A DNA stretch of 45,699 nucleotides from a virus. This document shows positions 28,301 to 38,300 of this stretch, in pieces. The notes under the pieces were generated by a model that saw only the letters and a program-made list of their open reading frames with translations, had not been told where the DNA came from and did not search any database. Location: positions 1 through 45,699 of IMG/VR virus record IMGVR_UViG_3300035157_000332; one strand, written 5' to 3'. Each line of letters starts with the position of its first letter. The first letter of the stretch is position 1. The translations under genes and the position numbers were made by a program.

Positions 28301-30497
28301 CGATCCTTAATGTATTACCACTTTCATCAGCAATAACTTCACCACTCTTAAATACACCAAATAAACCTTTAACCATAAGGGTTTTATTTGAAGTATAGGA
28401 TCCTGTAGATGTTCCTTCTATGACACCATAAGCACCACTAGTAAGACCTCTAACATATTGTCCTGGAGTGAAACTGCCAGAAATAGAAATCTTATCATCT
28501 AATTGTATCTTAGTGAAGAAGTTTGGATCAAAGTAAGATAGTCCAAATGTACTATTATATGTTGCATCACCATTTGATAGTCTTCCTTTAGATACAACAA
28601 TATCAGTATCAGAATTGAATCCAGCACCTCTCTCCAATAGAGTATAGTTACTAGGTTTTGCTATACCTATGACTGGAGTAATTGTTTCATTGTAATCAAC
28701 AATCTTACCAAAAGGAACAGAACCAGGTGTCTCAGCATCATTCTCATTGATGTAGATAAACCTGTACTTATTAGCATCAGTCTCATCATATTCAATAAGG
28801 AAATCATCTAGAAGATCTTTCTGTGCAGTTACAGTTATCTCTAGGAATGTAACTGTATCATCTGGGTTTGCTTCTATTCTAGGAACTTTAGAATAAGATA
28901 GGACATCAAAACTATTTGCTATAATAGTAGTTCCACGTGATTGAATATACCAAAGAGTTGGAATACCATCAGCAGTAGTTCTAAAGTTAGCACCAGTAAG
29001 ACCTGCTACACGTGTTGCATAGTTATTATCAACTTCAATATAGATTGTTTTGATACCTTGATTAATATCAAAGAAAGAACCTCTCCTATTAATAGTCTGC
29101 TTAGGATCAGTATCCATCTCAGTATTATTCATACCAATAGATCCGTCATTAAATGCAGCAGACAGATATACATTAGGGTATGATGTAAGTTCAGATCCTT
29201 CTGAGTTTACTGGTATCGAACTGTAGTTATTAGTAATTCTATAGGTTGGTAGACCTTTAGTTTTTAGACGTATATCTTCTCTGTTTAGAGTTTCACGTGC
29301 TTTATCAACGTCAATATATTTGGTCTCTTTGTTGACAATCTCATAACCCTTAATATATGCCTTACCTGGACCAACACTAGCAACTAACTTCTTACCAGCA
29401 TCAGATTCAGATAAACCATTTACTAGACCATCTGCATCCTTTCCATAGATACCAAGATTACCATTCTTCTGATAATACTCCCTTACATCAAGAGAGAAGT
29501 TGTCAACAACATAATCACCAGACTCATCATAAGTTCTACGTGCAAGAGTCTGTTCTAATAGGTTATAATCAGTTTGTGTTACTTGTGTTTGTACCACTCC
29601 ATTTTTGATCTGAAGTAGTTTAATGAAATTCTTATCTGTCTTCTGGTCTAATGAGTATACAACGAGACTCAACTTGATACTTAACCTATGTGCTCCAGGC
29701 GCAGAATAATTTGAAGATCCTATTGAATTGTCATATAGACTTGCATCTTCTTCAGGAGTTACAATACTCTCATTGATTTTAAATCCAACTTTAGCAGATG
29801 GAGAATCATAATATTTGTCGATGACCAATAACTGTGCATCGTTCCTTACAAAATAACCATTAACAAAGTAAATACCTTCTTCTACTTTAACAGCAGAAGC
29901 ATATCCCATTGCAGGACTCTCTAATGACGACGATGTACCTGTGTCAGGATCAGTAATAGAAATACTAGTAGGAAGTACGCTTCCATCGGTTCCAACCACC
30001 ATAAGTGGTGTATTAACACCGTCTACAACCTCTAGGGTCTCACCTTGACGGAATGTTTCCTCATTACCTGCATCACCACTGTTAGTATATGTAACATATA
30101 ATACATCAGCAGCAGTTTCTGTTGCAGTAGCAGATTGAAGGATAGTTGCAATAACTCCAGAAGTTAATCCTTTAACCTGACGATTTATTAATTGTGATAC
30201 ATCATATTTCTTATAAACTATCTGACCATTTTGGTTTGTAGGTATCTCAGATACCGAAGATAGTTTAACAAAATGTAATTTGTTATTAAAACCAATTTCA
30301 CCAGGAATGACTAATTCACCCTGTTTAAAAGCATACTTACCGAACTGCTCAATTTGATTTTGCAGTAATGACTGAAGCTGCGTTAACTCTCTCGCTTGGA
30401 TAGAATATCCAGGGCGAAAGAGTACTTTGTAAAAGTTTTTGTCAGTGTCAAAATCGTCGTAATATGGTGCGACATTAAGATTCGTCTTTTGAGGCAT
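22392..30497 (-). CDS. Giant DUF4815-type virion structural protein (2701 aa)
   Basis: The N-terminus (LNVAPYYDDFDTDKNFYKVL, FRPGYSIQARELTQLQ, LQNQIEQFGKYAFKQG) matches the DUF4815 family of phage virion proteins. The central part carries AKENLKEAFSSLYNSYKVNW, the region of RIERLEYYTTLSILEQQAL (helical), and a block IPVKFKINRLKPNTRVYVFM that is typical of the large cyanophage homologues. Later parts are beta-rich, with repeated VTSGSGY/SGSGYTEPPSI-type short modules (about residues 1950-2010). Its size and position between gp8 and the fibres suggest a baseplate-periphery or fibre-network protein. It has no T4 counterpart that I recognise. Thirty bases and no late box separate it from gp8, so the two are probably on one transcript. 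Confidence 0.9.
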   Translation of the reverse strand: MPQKTNLNVAPYYDDFDTDKNFYKVLFRPGYSIQARELTQLQSLLQNQIEQFGKYAFKQGELVIPGEIGFNNKLHFVKLSSVSEIPTNQNGQIVYKKYDVSQLINRQVKGLTSGVIATILQSATATETAADVLYVTYTNSGDAGNEETFRQGETLEVVDGVNTPLMVVGTDGSVLPTSISITDPDTGTSSSLESPAMGYASAVKVEEGIYFVNGYFVRNDAQLLVIDKYYDSPSAKVGFKINESIVTPEEDASLYDNSIGSSNYSAPGAHRLSIKLSLVVYSLDQKTDKNFIKLLQIKNGVVQTQVTQTDYNLLEQTLARRTYDESGDYVVDNFSLDVREYYQKNGNLGIYGKDADGLVNGLSESDAGKKLVASVGPGKAYIKGYEIVNKETKYIDVDKARETLNREDIRLKTKGLPTYRITNNYSSIPVNSEGSELTSYPNVYLSAAFNDGSIGMNNTEMDTDPKQTINRRGSFFDINQGIKTIYIEVDNNYATRVAGLTGANFRTTADGIPTLWYIQSRGTTIIANSFDVLSYSKVPRIEANPDDTVTFLEITVTAQKDLLDDFLIEYDETDANKYRFIYINENDAETPGSVPFGKIVDYNETITPVIGIAKPSNYTLLERGAGFNSDTDIVVSKGRLSNGDATYNSTFGLSYFDPNFFTKIQLDDKISISGSFTPGQYVRGLTSGAYGVIEGTSTGSYTSNKTLMVKGLFGVFKSGEVIADESGNTLRIAKDNTISHFVVNSRGANHALDATIRVDGVEYDNSKIKVDVSGDQLVWRVSIVDRDAALVEYSQPPLVEIVDPNATSQAVVTPVLVRNAVTTYTPQNVKSFYSQFGSGNANTFTADIEISKEKYSEVVSVTDFTFSGNKGRKYIECTGFGGDATTFVIHGDLVQFTDDTGNLVRGVVQQSTKPAGVYKSRIYLDRSLPNDVTNASVVRVRPSIENFNQGTLLYKTGSNQISSIVASPDDSKITYYLRRDFISTGSGGSGAITFAAQLPFGTQRFVSFSESNFLITVLDPGDAPDVAAGDVVYITSDQVEIKASTDAASGLTSGSVKLNLPANYFGSASYTTYPTLKLTATLEVTKAKPRLKTANLNKRIIVEALGDKIIPFRGRDYDTESLDVYSYADAFNLRYVYEGSTSTPPVVDKAGNLVTGTDVTNRFTFDDGQRDTIYDISRLVIKPGFEAPTGQLVIAFDYFDHTSGDFITVDSYLHEAGVGSEEIPSFNSPVLGKISLKDVLDFRPKVDNNAIIGGYQNTSLLSAPNARSFTGTGGIVSSTPAPDVGLEYTFSFTQTQYLDRIDGLFLNKKGQFIIKQGNSSLNPSKPDVISDAIALYYMYIPAFTETGKDVRITPVDNRRYTMRDIGKLEKRIERLEYYTTLSILEQQALNMQITDSAGVNRFKSGFIVDNFETHRIGSLKSLDYKCSIDTQQSVLRSQAKEDSIDLVEVNTRDDQRSVSGYQKSGDVVTLPYHELELLGNNFATKTVNPNPFVVLQYVGDSFIGPNVDSWYDSSVEPLVTDNNTNLYSIFLAKENLKEAFSSLYNSYKVNWLGANQAFYNIGSFAEVNSSIADSNVATASVGTSSNISPQNNEVGKGLVTKGVGSNVVATSLSYFARSIPVKFKINRLKPNTRVYVFMEGRDIARWVNPDLKYTGIAANSLSAFNGAITTDNNGNASGVILIPAGNPPRENAVWSGSVDTVSYDTDADELRFSTGVKTIRFTSSSTDAETESVETFAEVKFYATGIVPENPSSIISTRPAFFKANEGTQIVGSNTQNPIRPNPFAQTFLVDGFEGGVFVTSLDLFFNKKSDNIPLRVYLTDVVSGKPGKNIVPGTQKVLTPETFLKVVASDTLTITKGENVTGSKSNASGPISKVIDKNNIEIVASTTGLYTLTNDQVYTVVLDNNNGKNFVQDELLNVTSITQANNANNTEFTLTIAKDSGRVTELNVVNTGSGYDSAIITIESPQLPGGGNATATVRVSQGLVYDAEMTLSGSGYTEPPSIVLRGTGSGNAGAVIESQITIDTPAVRMGVATDVEGETQSITPTKFEFDFPVYLENDTEYALAIETDSVDYELWSSQLGGVEIATSQIVTTQPSLGSLFRSQNTGDWTEDIFEDVKFVLNRAEFDISRTASLLLSNADLGFEALDHHPIETNAEANTTATSTLFKNNNYVVKVNHRDNGFDLDKSWVYFKNAVDVGGVTASSLNSNLYKVSNTGVDYYNITGASRASGNSFGGGTNVLATYNRKFEKVFASVSNLTFSQTKIDSFVKTTNIAPIDDNVGTFVSYSQTDYEKTFLNEDFYFINQKIVASKINETANGIDNSLLYKLDLSSTVTHLSPVIDLSRASVKTITNRIESATGSEDRYGRRNQIVTFLPVYSFTASGLQGAEIINDSQTIVGVTSKAEGTIVKVDGSTVFVKITTVNTFVAGEVLTFSSDTFAGDIKVGTGGLTKFEFDIPNTTTPPTYVTARNPSVPAQTYDNKISGKIVLWNTKSGELTTVNDKQPINNDYTGRLIDSSSFDRNANVDDQLNDIFRVGDLISYPNQPVDEASFIEVSHVSYSDGIDFISELQSKNSSGISKYVTKEISIENPATSIDVKLTANVTDTKNLQILYKLKKSSSQENFEDIEWIYFNTSGEPDVDTIASSENSISGITEKQSSYQELSYSIENLPEFSSYAIKIVMKSNNPAFVPKIQDMRAVASY

Positions 30498-30527
30498 TGC
30501 AACCAGTCTCTAATAACGGTGGGTAAA

Positions 30528-32288
30528 TTAGAATTCGATTACTAGTTTGATGTCCTCAATTTGGTCAGCAGCTCTAGTAATTTGTCTTCTGTTCTCTATG
30601 TATACGATTTCGCCAGAGTTTGCAGCGATTTCGGGAGATGCAAGACCGCCTGTAAATCCAATGTCAGACACGGTTCCATTAGCACCAGTATCTATATTTC
30701 CACTAGCTGTGGATGATTGACCTACAACGGCATTTGCTGCATTCGATTCGAATGCTCTAACAACTCCAGTGTCACTATGTAACTCTGGTGATTGATAATA
30801 CTTAAGTACTCCTGTAGTACCATCCCAAGAAACAACTTTACCATATGCTGTTCCACCAGTAACTGACTGGAAGATATCTTCATCTACAGTGTAATCTGCT
30901 GTTGCTCCATTAATCTTTAGTACAGCTGTACCACGTAATGTTGAAGCAGAAGCAAAGTTAGTTGTTCCGAAATCATATGGATCTTGAATAATTCCAATTC
31001 TACGGAAGTCATTATCAACAGGGAAGTCTCCACTACCCTCATCATATGTCAAACGTACATTTGTCATGACACGCTTAGAGAATAACTCATTCTCTGCGTC
31101 AGAACCATGTCCTCCTGTTGGAGAAATAACAACCTCTATGGAAGCAACTCCAGTGAATGCACTAGCAGCAGATGTAAGACCTGCATCAGTAAATACCTTA
31201 CCAGTTTCTAGAATTGTTGATCCATAAGTATATCCACTACCTACAGCTTCCATTTCAGCAGTAGTGATGGTTCCAGAACCGTCTGTAGCGAATTTAACAA
31301 TAGCACCTGACCCATCACCATATACAGGAGTATAAAGTGTTGCAGTAGCAGGAAGAGCAGCACCAGCATCTTGAACAACTGGTACGTGTACACCACCATC
31401 AACTGCCTGTCCAATTACAGTCACCCTACTTGCTTCAGTTGCCTCAACAATAGGCATGAAGTCTGTTGATAGGAATGATAGAACGTCTGCTGTAGGAAGT
31501 GTGAACATATGCTTCCAAATATATCCAGCAGTACCAGAAGGTTCTGTGTAGATACCAGAAGCAAATGCACCTTGTCCACTAGCAGGTTGTGACTTAGGCT
31601 CATAAGTAGCGTTCTGTCCTGTTGGATTAGCAGGATTCTCGCCATTATAAAGACACTTAAAGACTTCGTAGGAAGAGTTCATTACATAGAACTTACCATC
31701 AGAAAGACTAGTTTGACCAGTAGCAGATGACTTACCAACTGCACCACCGCCACCTGGAGTAGGTGCGTATGATGGACGGTACATGTCAAACTTTGGATTT
31801 AGTGAAAGGTTCCAGTTATAACGTGGAACAACTAGACGTGCAAATGGTCCTGTAATACGCTTGGCAGCAATCAGTTCATTATAAATTGCTAGTTTCTCGG
31901 AATAGTTATCAATTGGAGCAGGAGGTGCTTCTTCAGTAGCATACCTATAAACTCCAGACTTAGCAGTAGCACTTGAAGTACCACCAGTGATGGTAGTTCC
32001 AAATGAAGGTGTAGTTGTAGCAGTAGGAAGAACGTTGTTAACCAGAATACTATTCTCATTAACCTCAGCAACTGTTGCTGACCATCCACCACCCGAAACA
32101 GTTTCACCTGCTGCGAATGTACCGTCTACATTGAATACTTCAACGTAAGCATCCCATTTTGCAGATCTTCCAACGAAGAAATACATTCTAGTTCGAGCTG
32201 CATCTGCATCGTTTGCACCTTCGCTCAATGACTCTAGGAATTGCTTCGCATTGAAGATCCTAAATTTTTCTGAAATAATAGCTGCCAT
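30528..32288 (-). CDS. 8: Baseplate wedge protein gp8
   Basis: A 586-aa protein with T4 gp8 (334 aa) landmarks at both ends. These are KFRIFNAKQFLESLSEG then TRMYFFVGRSAKW (T4: KFR...NF...F-GRSEPW), GYIWKHMFTLPTADV (T4: GYVWEYLFEIPPDV), FRRIGIIQDPYDFG (T4: FRQISIITNP) and the C-terminus SGEIVYIENRRQITRAADQ then LVIEF (T4: SGEMIYMENRPPI...ADQ-like, FTF). The extra length comes from inserted beta modules (AGETVSGGGWSATV, GGTAYGKVVSWDG). gp8 forms the wedge with gp6, gp7, gp10, gp53 and gp25. Tandem late promoters lie in the 54-base gap upstream, so it can be transcribed apart from gp25-6-7. Confidence 0.9.
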   Translation of the reverse strand: MAAIISEKFRIFNAKQFLESLSEGANDADAARTRMYFFVGRSAKWDAYVEVFNVDGTFAAGETVSGGGWSATVAEVNENSILVNNVLPTATTTPSFGTTITGGTSSATAKSGVYRYATEEAPPAPIDNYSEKLAIYNELIAAKRITGPFARLVVPRYNWNLSLNPKFDMYRPSYAPTPGGGGAVGKSSATGQTSLSDGKFYVMNSSYEVFKCLYNGENPANPTGQNATYEPKSQPASGQGAFASGIYTEPSGTAGYIWKHMFTLPTADVLSFLSTDFMPIVEATEASRVTVIGQAVDGGVHVPVVQDAGAALPATATLYTPVYGDGSGAIVKFATDGSGTITTAEMEAVGSGYTYGSTILETGKVFTDAGLTSAASAFTGVASIEVVISPTGGHGSDAENELFSKRVMTNVRLTYDEGSGDFPVDNDFRRIGIIQDPYDFGTTNFASASTLRGTAVLKINGATADYTVDEDIFQSVTGGTAYGKVVSWDGTTGVLKYYQSPELHSDTGVVRAFESNAANAVVGQSSTASGNIDTGANGTVSDIGFTGGLASPEIAANSGEIVYIENRRQITRAADQIEDIKLVIEF

Positions 32289-32329
32289 AGCACTGGTCTC
32301 TAAATGTTAAATTAAGACTAAATCCGAGT

Positions 32330-32347
32330 TATTTATATTTATTTATA
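32330..32347 (-). promoter_or_regulatory. Tandem T4-like late promoter boxes
   Basis: The minus strand carries TATAAATA at 32347-32340 and again at 32337-32330. The first contains the TAA stop of the gp7-position gene. They lie 42-59 bases before the gp8 ATG at 32288. Confidence 0.75.
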
Positions 32348-35300
32348 GGGCATTCCTGATGTACTGTCCCACGAGATGTTCCTCGATAGGAGTACCATTT
32401 ACGCCTCTAGTACATCCTGTAAAACGATCACTCAACTTACCTGTATATGTTATCTGCTCACGTCCAACTAGGATAGTTCCTGTTGCTGCAAAATTGGTAG
32501 TATTTGCATAGACGATAGCACCTGATGCAACATAACCTGCATCTCCGTCATCTGGTAAGTCAGCAGTGTTCAACTGACTTATATAGTAGTTAATGGATGG
32601 ATTAACAAAATTCCATTTGACATTACCTACCCATAAAGTATCTTTTGAGTTTTCAATCTCTTCAATAGTGATTCCCCACATAGAAACCTCTTCCACAGTA
32701 TACTCGGAAACTGGTCTACCACCTGTTGAAAGTACATCTCCTGTGTTATAAGTAACACGATTAAATGTCTCAGGTGTTGGTCCTAAAATTGCGGAACCAT
32801 AAGTGTTAAAGTATGATTTATATGTATCGACTGCACCAGTCTCGATATATTTCACAATTTCTTTTTTAACGTCAACATCAAGATTGATATTTGAACGTAT
32901 TACTCTACTTCTTTCTATTTCAATCTCAACTGATGTTCCCATAAGGGCAGATGTGACTGAAGTAGGCCATGATATAATGAGTTCCTTAGTTAATACATTG
33001 CCACTGAGATCAGCAACTTTCTGTATTGTAGAAACTACAACAGGTTTATTGGTAACAAGACCAATACTACCAGATCCACCACCGATAATACCAGTATCAC
33101 CAATGATCTCAACACCCTTAAATGTGTCTATCGAAGTAGTAACTGTAACAGGTGATGATTTTAATACCGCAGTAGAGAAGATAAGACCAACCATACTGTC
33201 GATCTTTCTATCAGGTCTCTTGATGATCTTATACTTTCTGGCAACACTAACCTTTGGTGCTTTAGTATATCCAGATCCAGAATGTATAAGTTTGATATCA
33301 ATAATCTGACCTTTGCTGACTATTACCTCAGCATGTGCTCCACCACCATTACCATCTTCAGGAATGAAGTGTAGTACAGGTGTACTATCATAACCATACG
33401 CAGTAGTGGGTTCTAATATACCCTCATCATAATATAATTTGAGATTCTTCTTATTCCATTCCAAACCTACAACTTTACCATTATCAATAGTGCAAGTAAC
33501 ACTTAAACCTACACCTCTAGTATCACCATTGTAATTGGTAGTTGATACAGAACCAAAGAACTTAGAAGATATCTCAGCACCAGGATTGTAATTCTTTGGA
33601 TTTACATATCTTGGTAATCCTTGAATATCTCTCCAAGTATCTTCTCCATCTATCTTTATGACATCACCCTTATTAAGGCGAGATATCAAATTATGAGATT
33701 TATAGAATGTATCATCTGCTTTTGTGCTATCATATAACCACTGAGATGCATTTCTCTGCATTCTGTGACTACCATACTCATCTTTCTGATATTCTAGAAT
33801 ACCATAGAGAGAAATAGAGAACTCATCAGAGAAGTTGACATAATCACTAGAGAAATATATTGGTTCGTTGCCATTAAATACAGGATTGTTACCAGCAATA
33901 GTTAACATACATGATGTAACAGTATCAAGCTCTATCTTTTTGATTTCACCAATCATATGTTTGACAGTACCAACCTTTTGGTATGCAAATCTACGGAAAT
34001 CATATTTGGTATCAAACCAACTCCTTAGATCTTTAAAATCATCTAAACCATTAGAATTATTGATTCTTAGTGATAATCTATTGAAATAAGTACCTGGTTC
34101 AAAATCATGTAATGTAACTGTCTGTTGTATATCTCTACCATAAAGAACTATAATCTCTACCTTACGGTCTCGATTTATCTTTCTAGTAAATCTAATAGCA
34201 GGTCCAGTGATAGTATAAGAATCAGTGTCTCTCTGTAATACACCATCTACAAAAACATATGCATAATCTGGATCATCAATCTTCTTAACCTCTTTAGTAA
34301 CACTATCAAGTATTAAGAAAGGACCAGCAGATCCATCCAATATACCAGAAGTTTCTATTTCACATCTGATATAGTTACCAATACCATGTAGAGCAATATT
34401 ATCTACTGCTAATGGTTCTTGGACAGTCTTAGTGTTCGCTTGCTGTTGCCAAACAGGTGCTCCAGTAAATACAATCTTATTTGGTGTAGTAGTTCTATCA
34501 ATAGAATAGTTACTATCATGTTGTACGATACCACTCACTGAGACTATTAAATTCTCATTAGGATCAGTAACTACTTCTTCACCATCATCATAATACAAAT
34601 CAAATATCTTGTTCTCATTGTTAACATAGTCAGGAAGAGATGTTGTAGCAGTTCCTGGACCTGTTACGATAGTTTGTTTAAGATTCTCATATAGAGAATC
34701 TAAAGCAGACTCTACATCTGCACACTTAGGAGTAAAAGGACTACCTGTACGAATATTGAGATTGATATATGGATCTAATGATGTATATTCACCAGCAGTC
34801 AAAGTATTCCTCATTGCTTTAACAGCAAGATCTTTTGCTTTCTCAAATGCTTTGATAGTAGGTTCAATCTCACCTGTAATGAAATCTAAAAGATCATTAT
34901 TATAATATGATTCACCACCAGCAATTGTTTTAGAATTACCACCAAATCTCAAATCATGCTCAAATGAGTCTACTATGAGACCAATATCTCTATGACATGT
35001 TGGACCTAATGTACCCCATGATAGATTTGGATATTCTGCCTTAATGAAACCTAATGTCTCTGACTGAATATATGCTCTATTCATTGATAACTGATTAGCA
35101 GCATCAATCCAAGTACCAGATCTCTGGTAGATATTTCTTAGTTTCTTAAGATACCTAGCATTCAATGCATCAGTCTTAAATTCAAACCATCTACAATAGA
35201 ATTTAACCTGTGGTATATCCTGACCAAGTTGATGTCTTGGACCTAATGGAGGTGAAGAGAATGTAATGTTACTACCATTGACAGCATATGATGAACCAGG

Positions 35301-38300
35301 TTCTTGTATAATACCATCAAGAGTTATAGTCAGTGCTTGTGCATTATATGGAGATACAGCATTTCCATTCACATCTACTAGAACGAATGATGTCTGTCCT
35401 TCTAGATTACCCTTATCAGTAAATCCACCAGTAAAGTCTGCATTAAGGAATAGTTGCTTAGCTCTAATCTCTTCAGTAGAGAATGTATCACGTGATACAG
35501 AACCTAATCCCTGTTCAACCTTAAGTTGTTCTGTCTTAATAATATTAACGGTTATCTGCTTCTTAGTGCTAACAACAGTAATCTTATTTTTATTTGGATC
35601 CCATAATTGAATCCTACTTGATCTATCACTAGATGTGATAGGTGACATGCTAGCCTGTGCATCAGATTCAATAAGTACTTCACCAAATAACTGGAATCCA
35701 GCAGGGTGAGTAGTTTTCTTTATTAAATCTCTCCAGACATCAATTGAAGTCTTTGACTTAACAACGTATGAATAGTCCTGATAATAATATGTGTCAGTGA
35801 TCTTCTGATTAGATGAACTAACAATACCCTGATCATCACTATATGATCCAAGATTATCAAAATACGTTTTGATATTTGGTGTAAACTCAGTATATGAAAT
35901 ACTTTCTAGTTTTGCAGTATTCCCTTTAGCAAGACCCTTAATCTCTAAACCTTCTCTAAAGAGACCAGTTACATCTTTAACAGAAAGTATATTTGATCCA
36001 TCTCTCCATGCAGTAACTGTTGCTCTAGCAGTATCTCCTTGAACTATAGTTTCACCAATTCTAAACGTAGTAAAATCAGATACCTTAAGTATATAATTTG
36101 ATCTAATAGTAGAATCTAATGTAGTATCATTATGATAAGCACCACCATTGTTAATGATGCGTATATTTCTAGGAATACCAATATCAACACTAGAAAGATA
36201 TACTCTAATGTCAGATTCTACAATAGTTACTTCTGGTGCAACAGTATAATCAGATCCAGCATCTGTTATAATAATACCAGTAAGTGATCCATTGTTCACT
36301 ACTGGAGTAAGAACTGCATTACCTTCAACAATTACTTTTGGTTTGGAATAATTTGATCCAGCATTAACTATAGTTACACCACTAATAGAACCATTGTAAA
36401 CCTCAGTGATAGCAGTGGATCTCAGCGTTTCAGTTGGAGTAACACCAACTACTAAAGGTAATTTCTTATATTCTCCACCAACGTTGATAACATTGATCTT
36501 ATCAATAGCACCAACAGAGAACTTAGACATAGATGTATATGTGACAGTTCCAGAACCGTCATGTGGTGCTGTCACACCAGTGTCATATACAACTGTATCA
36601 TTTGTTACATATAATGCTTTCTTGATACCTTGAAGTGGATCATCAACCACATTCAAATAACCAGTCTCACTAGATGTACCACCATTTCTATCAAAATAGT
36701 AATACTTGGAATAACTTAATGGTACTTTTGTACTATAGGTGTTTGTAGCGACTCTAGCACCAAATCCTAATTTAAGATCTACTATATTGTTAGAATCAAG
36801 TTTCTCTGGAGTATTAATGTTATAATTGATACTAGGAGATATATCAAATTCTCTGTCACTCATTGAAGAGTGAGATACATCAAATTTGTAACTATAGAAT
36901 TTCTTAATGTTTAGTATAGGATTTCTGGAGAAATTTATTTGGTCTGTGGAAAACTCAAATACTTCAATTGGATCACCCTTTGTACTTACACGTACAAGTC
37001 TCTTATCTTCACTTGTATCATAGAATACAGTACTCAACGAAACGGGAATAATTGTGGATAATGTGTCATCATAATCCCAAACAACTTGTGCTTTCTGTGT
37101 AACAGGATCATATGATTGTATAACTGCATCTCCAGCAAGATTACCAATCTTATAACCTTTGTTGAGAGTATATCCTGGAACATCCAAAGTGATTGTAGCA
37201 CCATTATAGTGATCTACTGCTTTGGTTCCTTTTTGTCCTCTCTGTACAGTGAATTCTTGATTTGCAACATTCTTCTCTTGTAAGAATAAAATCTCATCAT
37301 CGATTTTAATGTAATCACCTTTTGTAAATCCAATGTTACTAGCAAAATTAACAATAGTGTTAGTTACTCCTAATCCAATATGATCAACTTCAACCTGTAG
37401 TGCAGGTGTAGTCAAATCAGTTTTTGCTAGATCAGCATCACCAACAGTTAAGATATCAGATTTCTTATATCCAGTTCCTTTATTCTTAATAACAACTGAA
37501 ATAACACTACCTGAAGGATCAACCATAAAGTCTGCTGTTGCTCCACTACCAGAACCACCTTTTAAAGCAATATTACGATAGTCGTCAGGAGTAGCAAAGT
37601 TATCTGTATAATCCTCACCACCATTAAGAATGGTTATTCTTCCTATACCAGAATCATTTAATGTTGTAGATACTGCTGGTGATACAAAAGTGACTTCCTG
37701 ATATATTCTACTTCTAACATACTGTGTAGTTGTAGTGACACTATCATCAGGGTTAATATCAATTTCAATGTCATCACCAATACCAACACCATGACTACCA
37801 TTAGTTTTCAATAATGCTATATGGTCATTGATAGTGAATATGTTAAGTCCAGCACTCAATGAATTGGTACTAAGAAGTTTAGAACCAACACTATCAATCA
37901 AATTACTACTTCTAATGAAATAGTCATCAGTAACAACAAAATCACCAGTTGTTACTTTGACTTTAACTGTATTCTTACTTGCAGTACTCTCTAATACTTC
38001 TCCAATAGCAATAGTAGTAGCAACACCATCTGTATATGCTAAATTTGCCCCTTTTGTATAAGATGAGTTTTCATCTAATATCAAAGTTATTACTGTAGTA
38101 TTAGAATATACATTATCAGTAGTTGTAAAGACACCATTTACATCTCTAAGAGTAAATGTACTACCACTAAAGACATCACCAACAATCTTACCAGTAGAAC
38201 CAGTATTTGATTGTGTTATAGTATCTCCATCAAAGAGATATGCTGTATTGGATAGATTGATCAATAATCCTTGAGTCTCTTGTGACTCAATAGATTCTAC

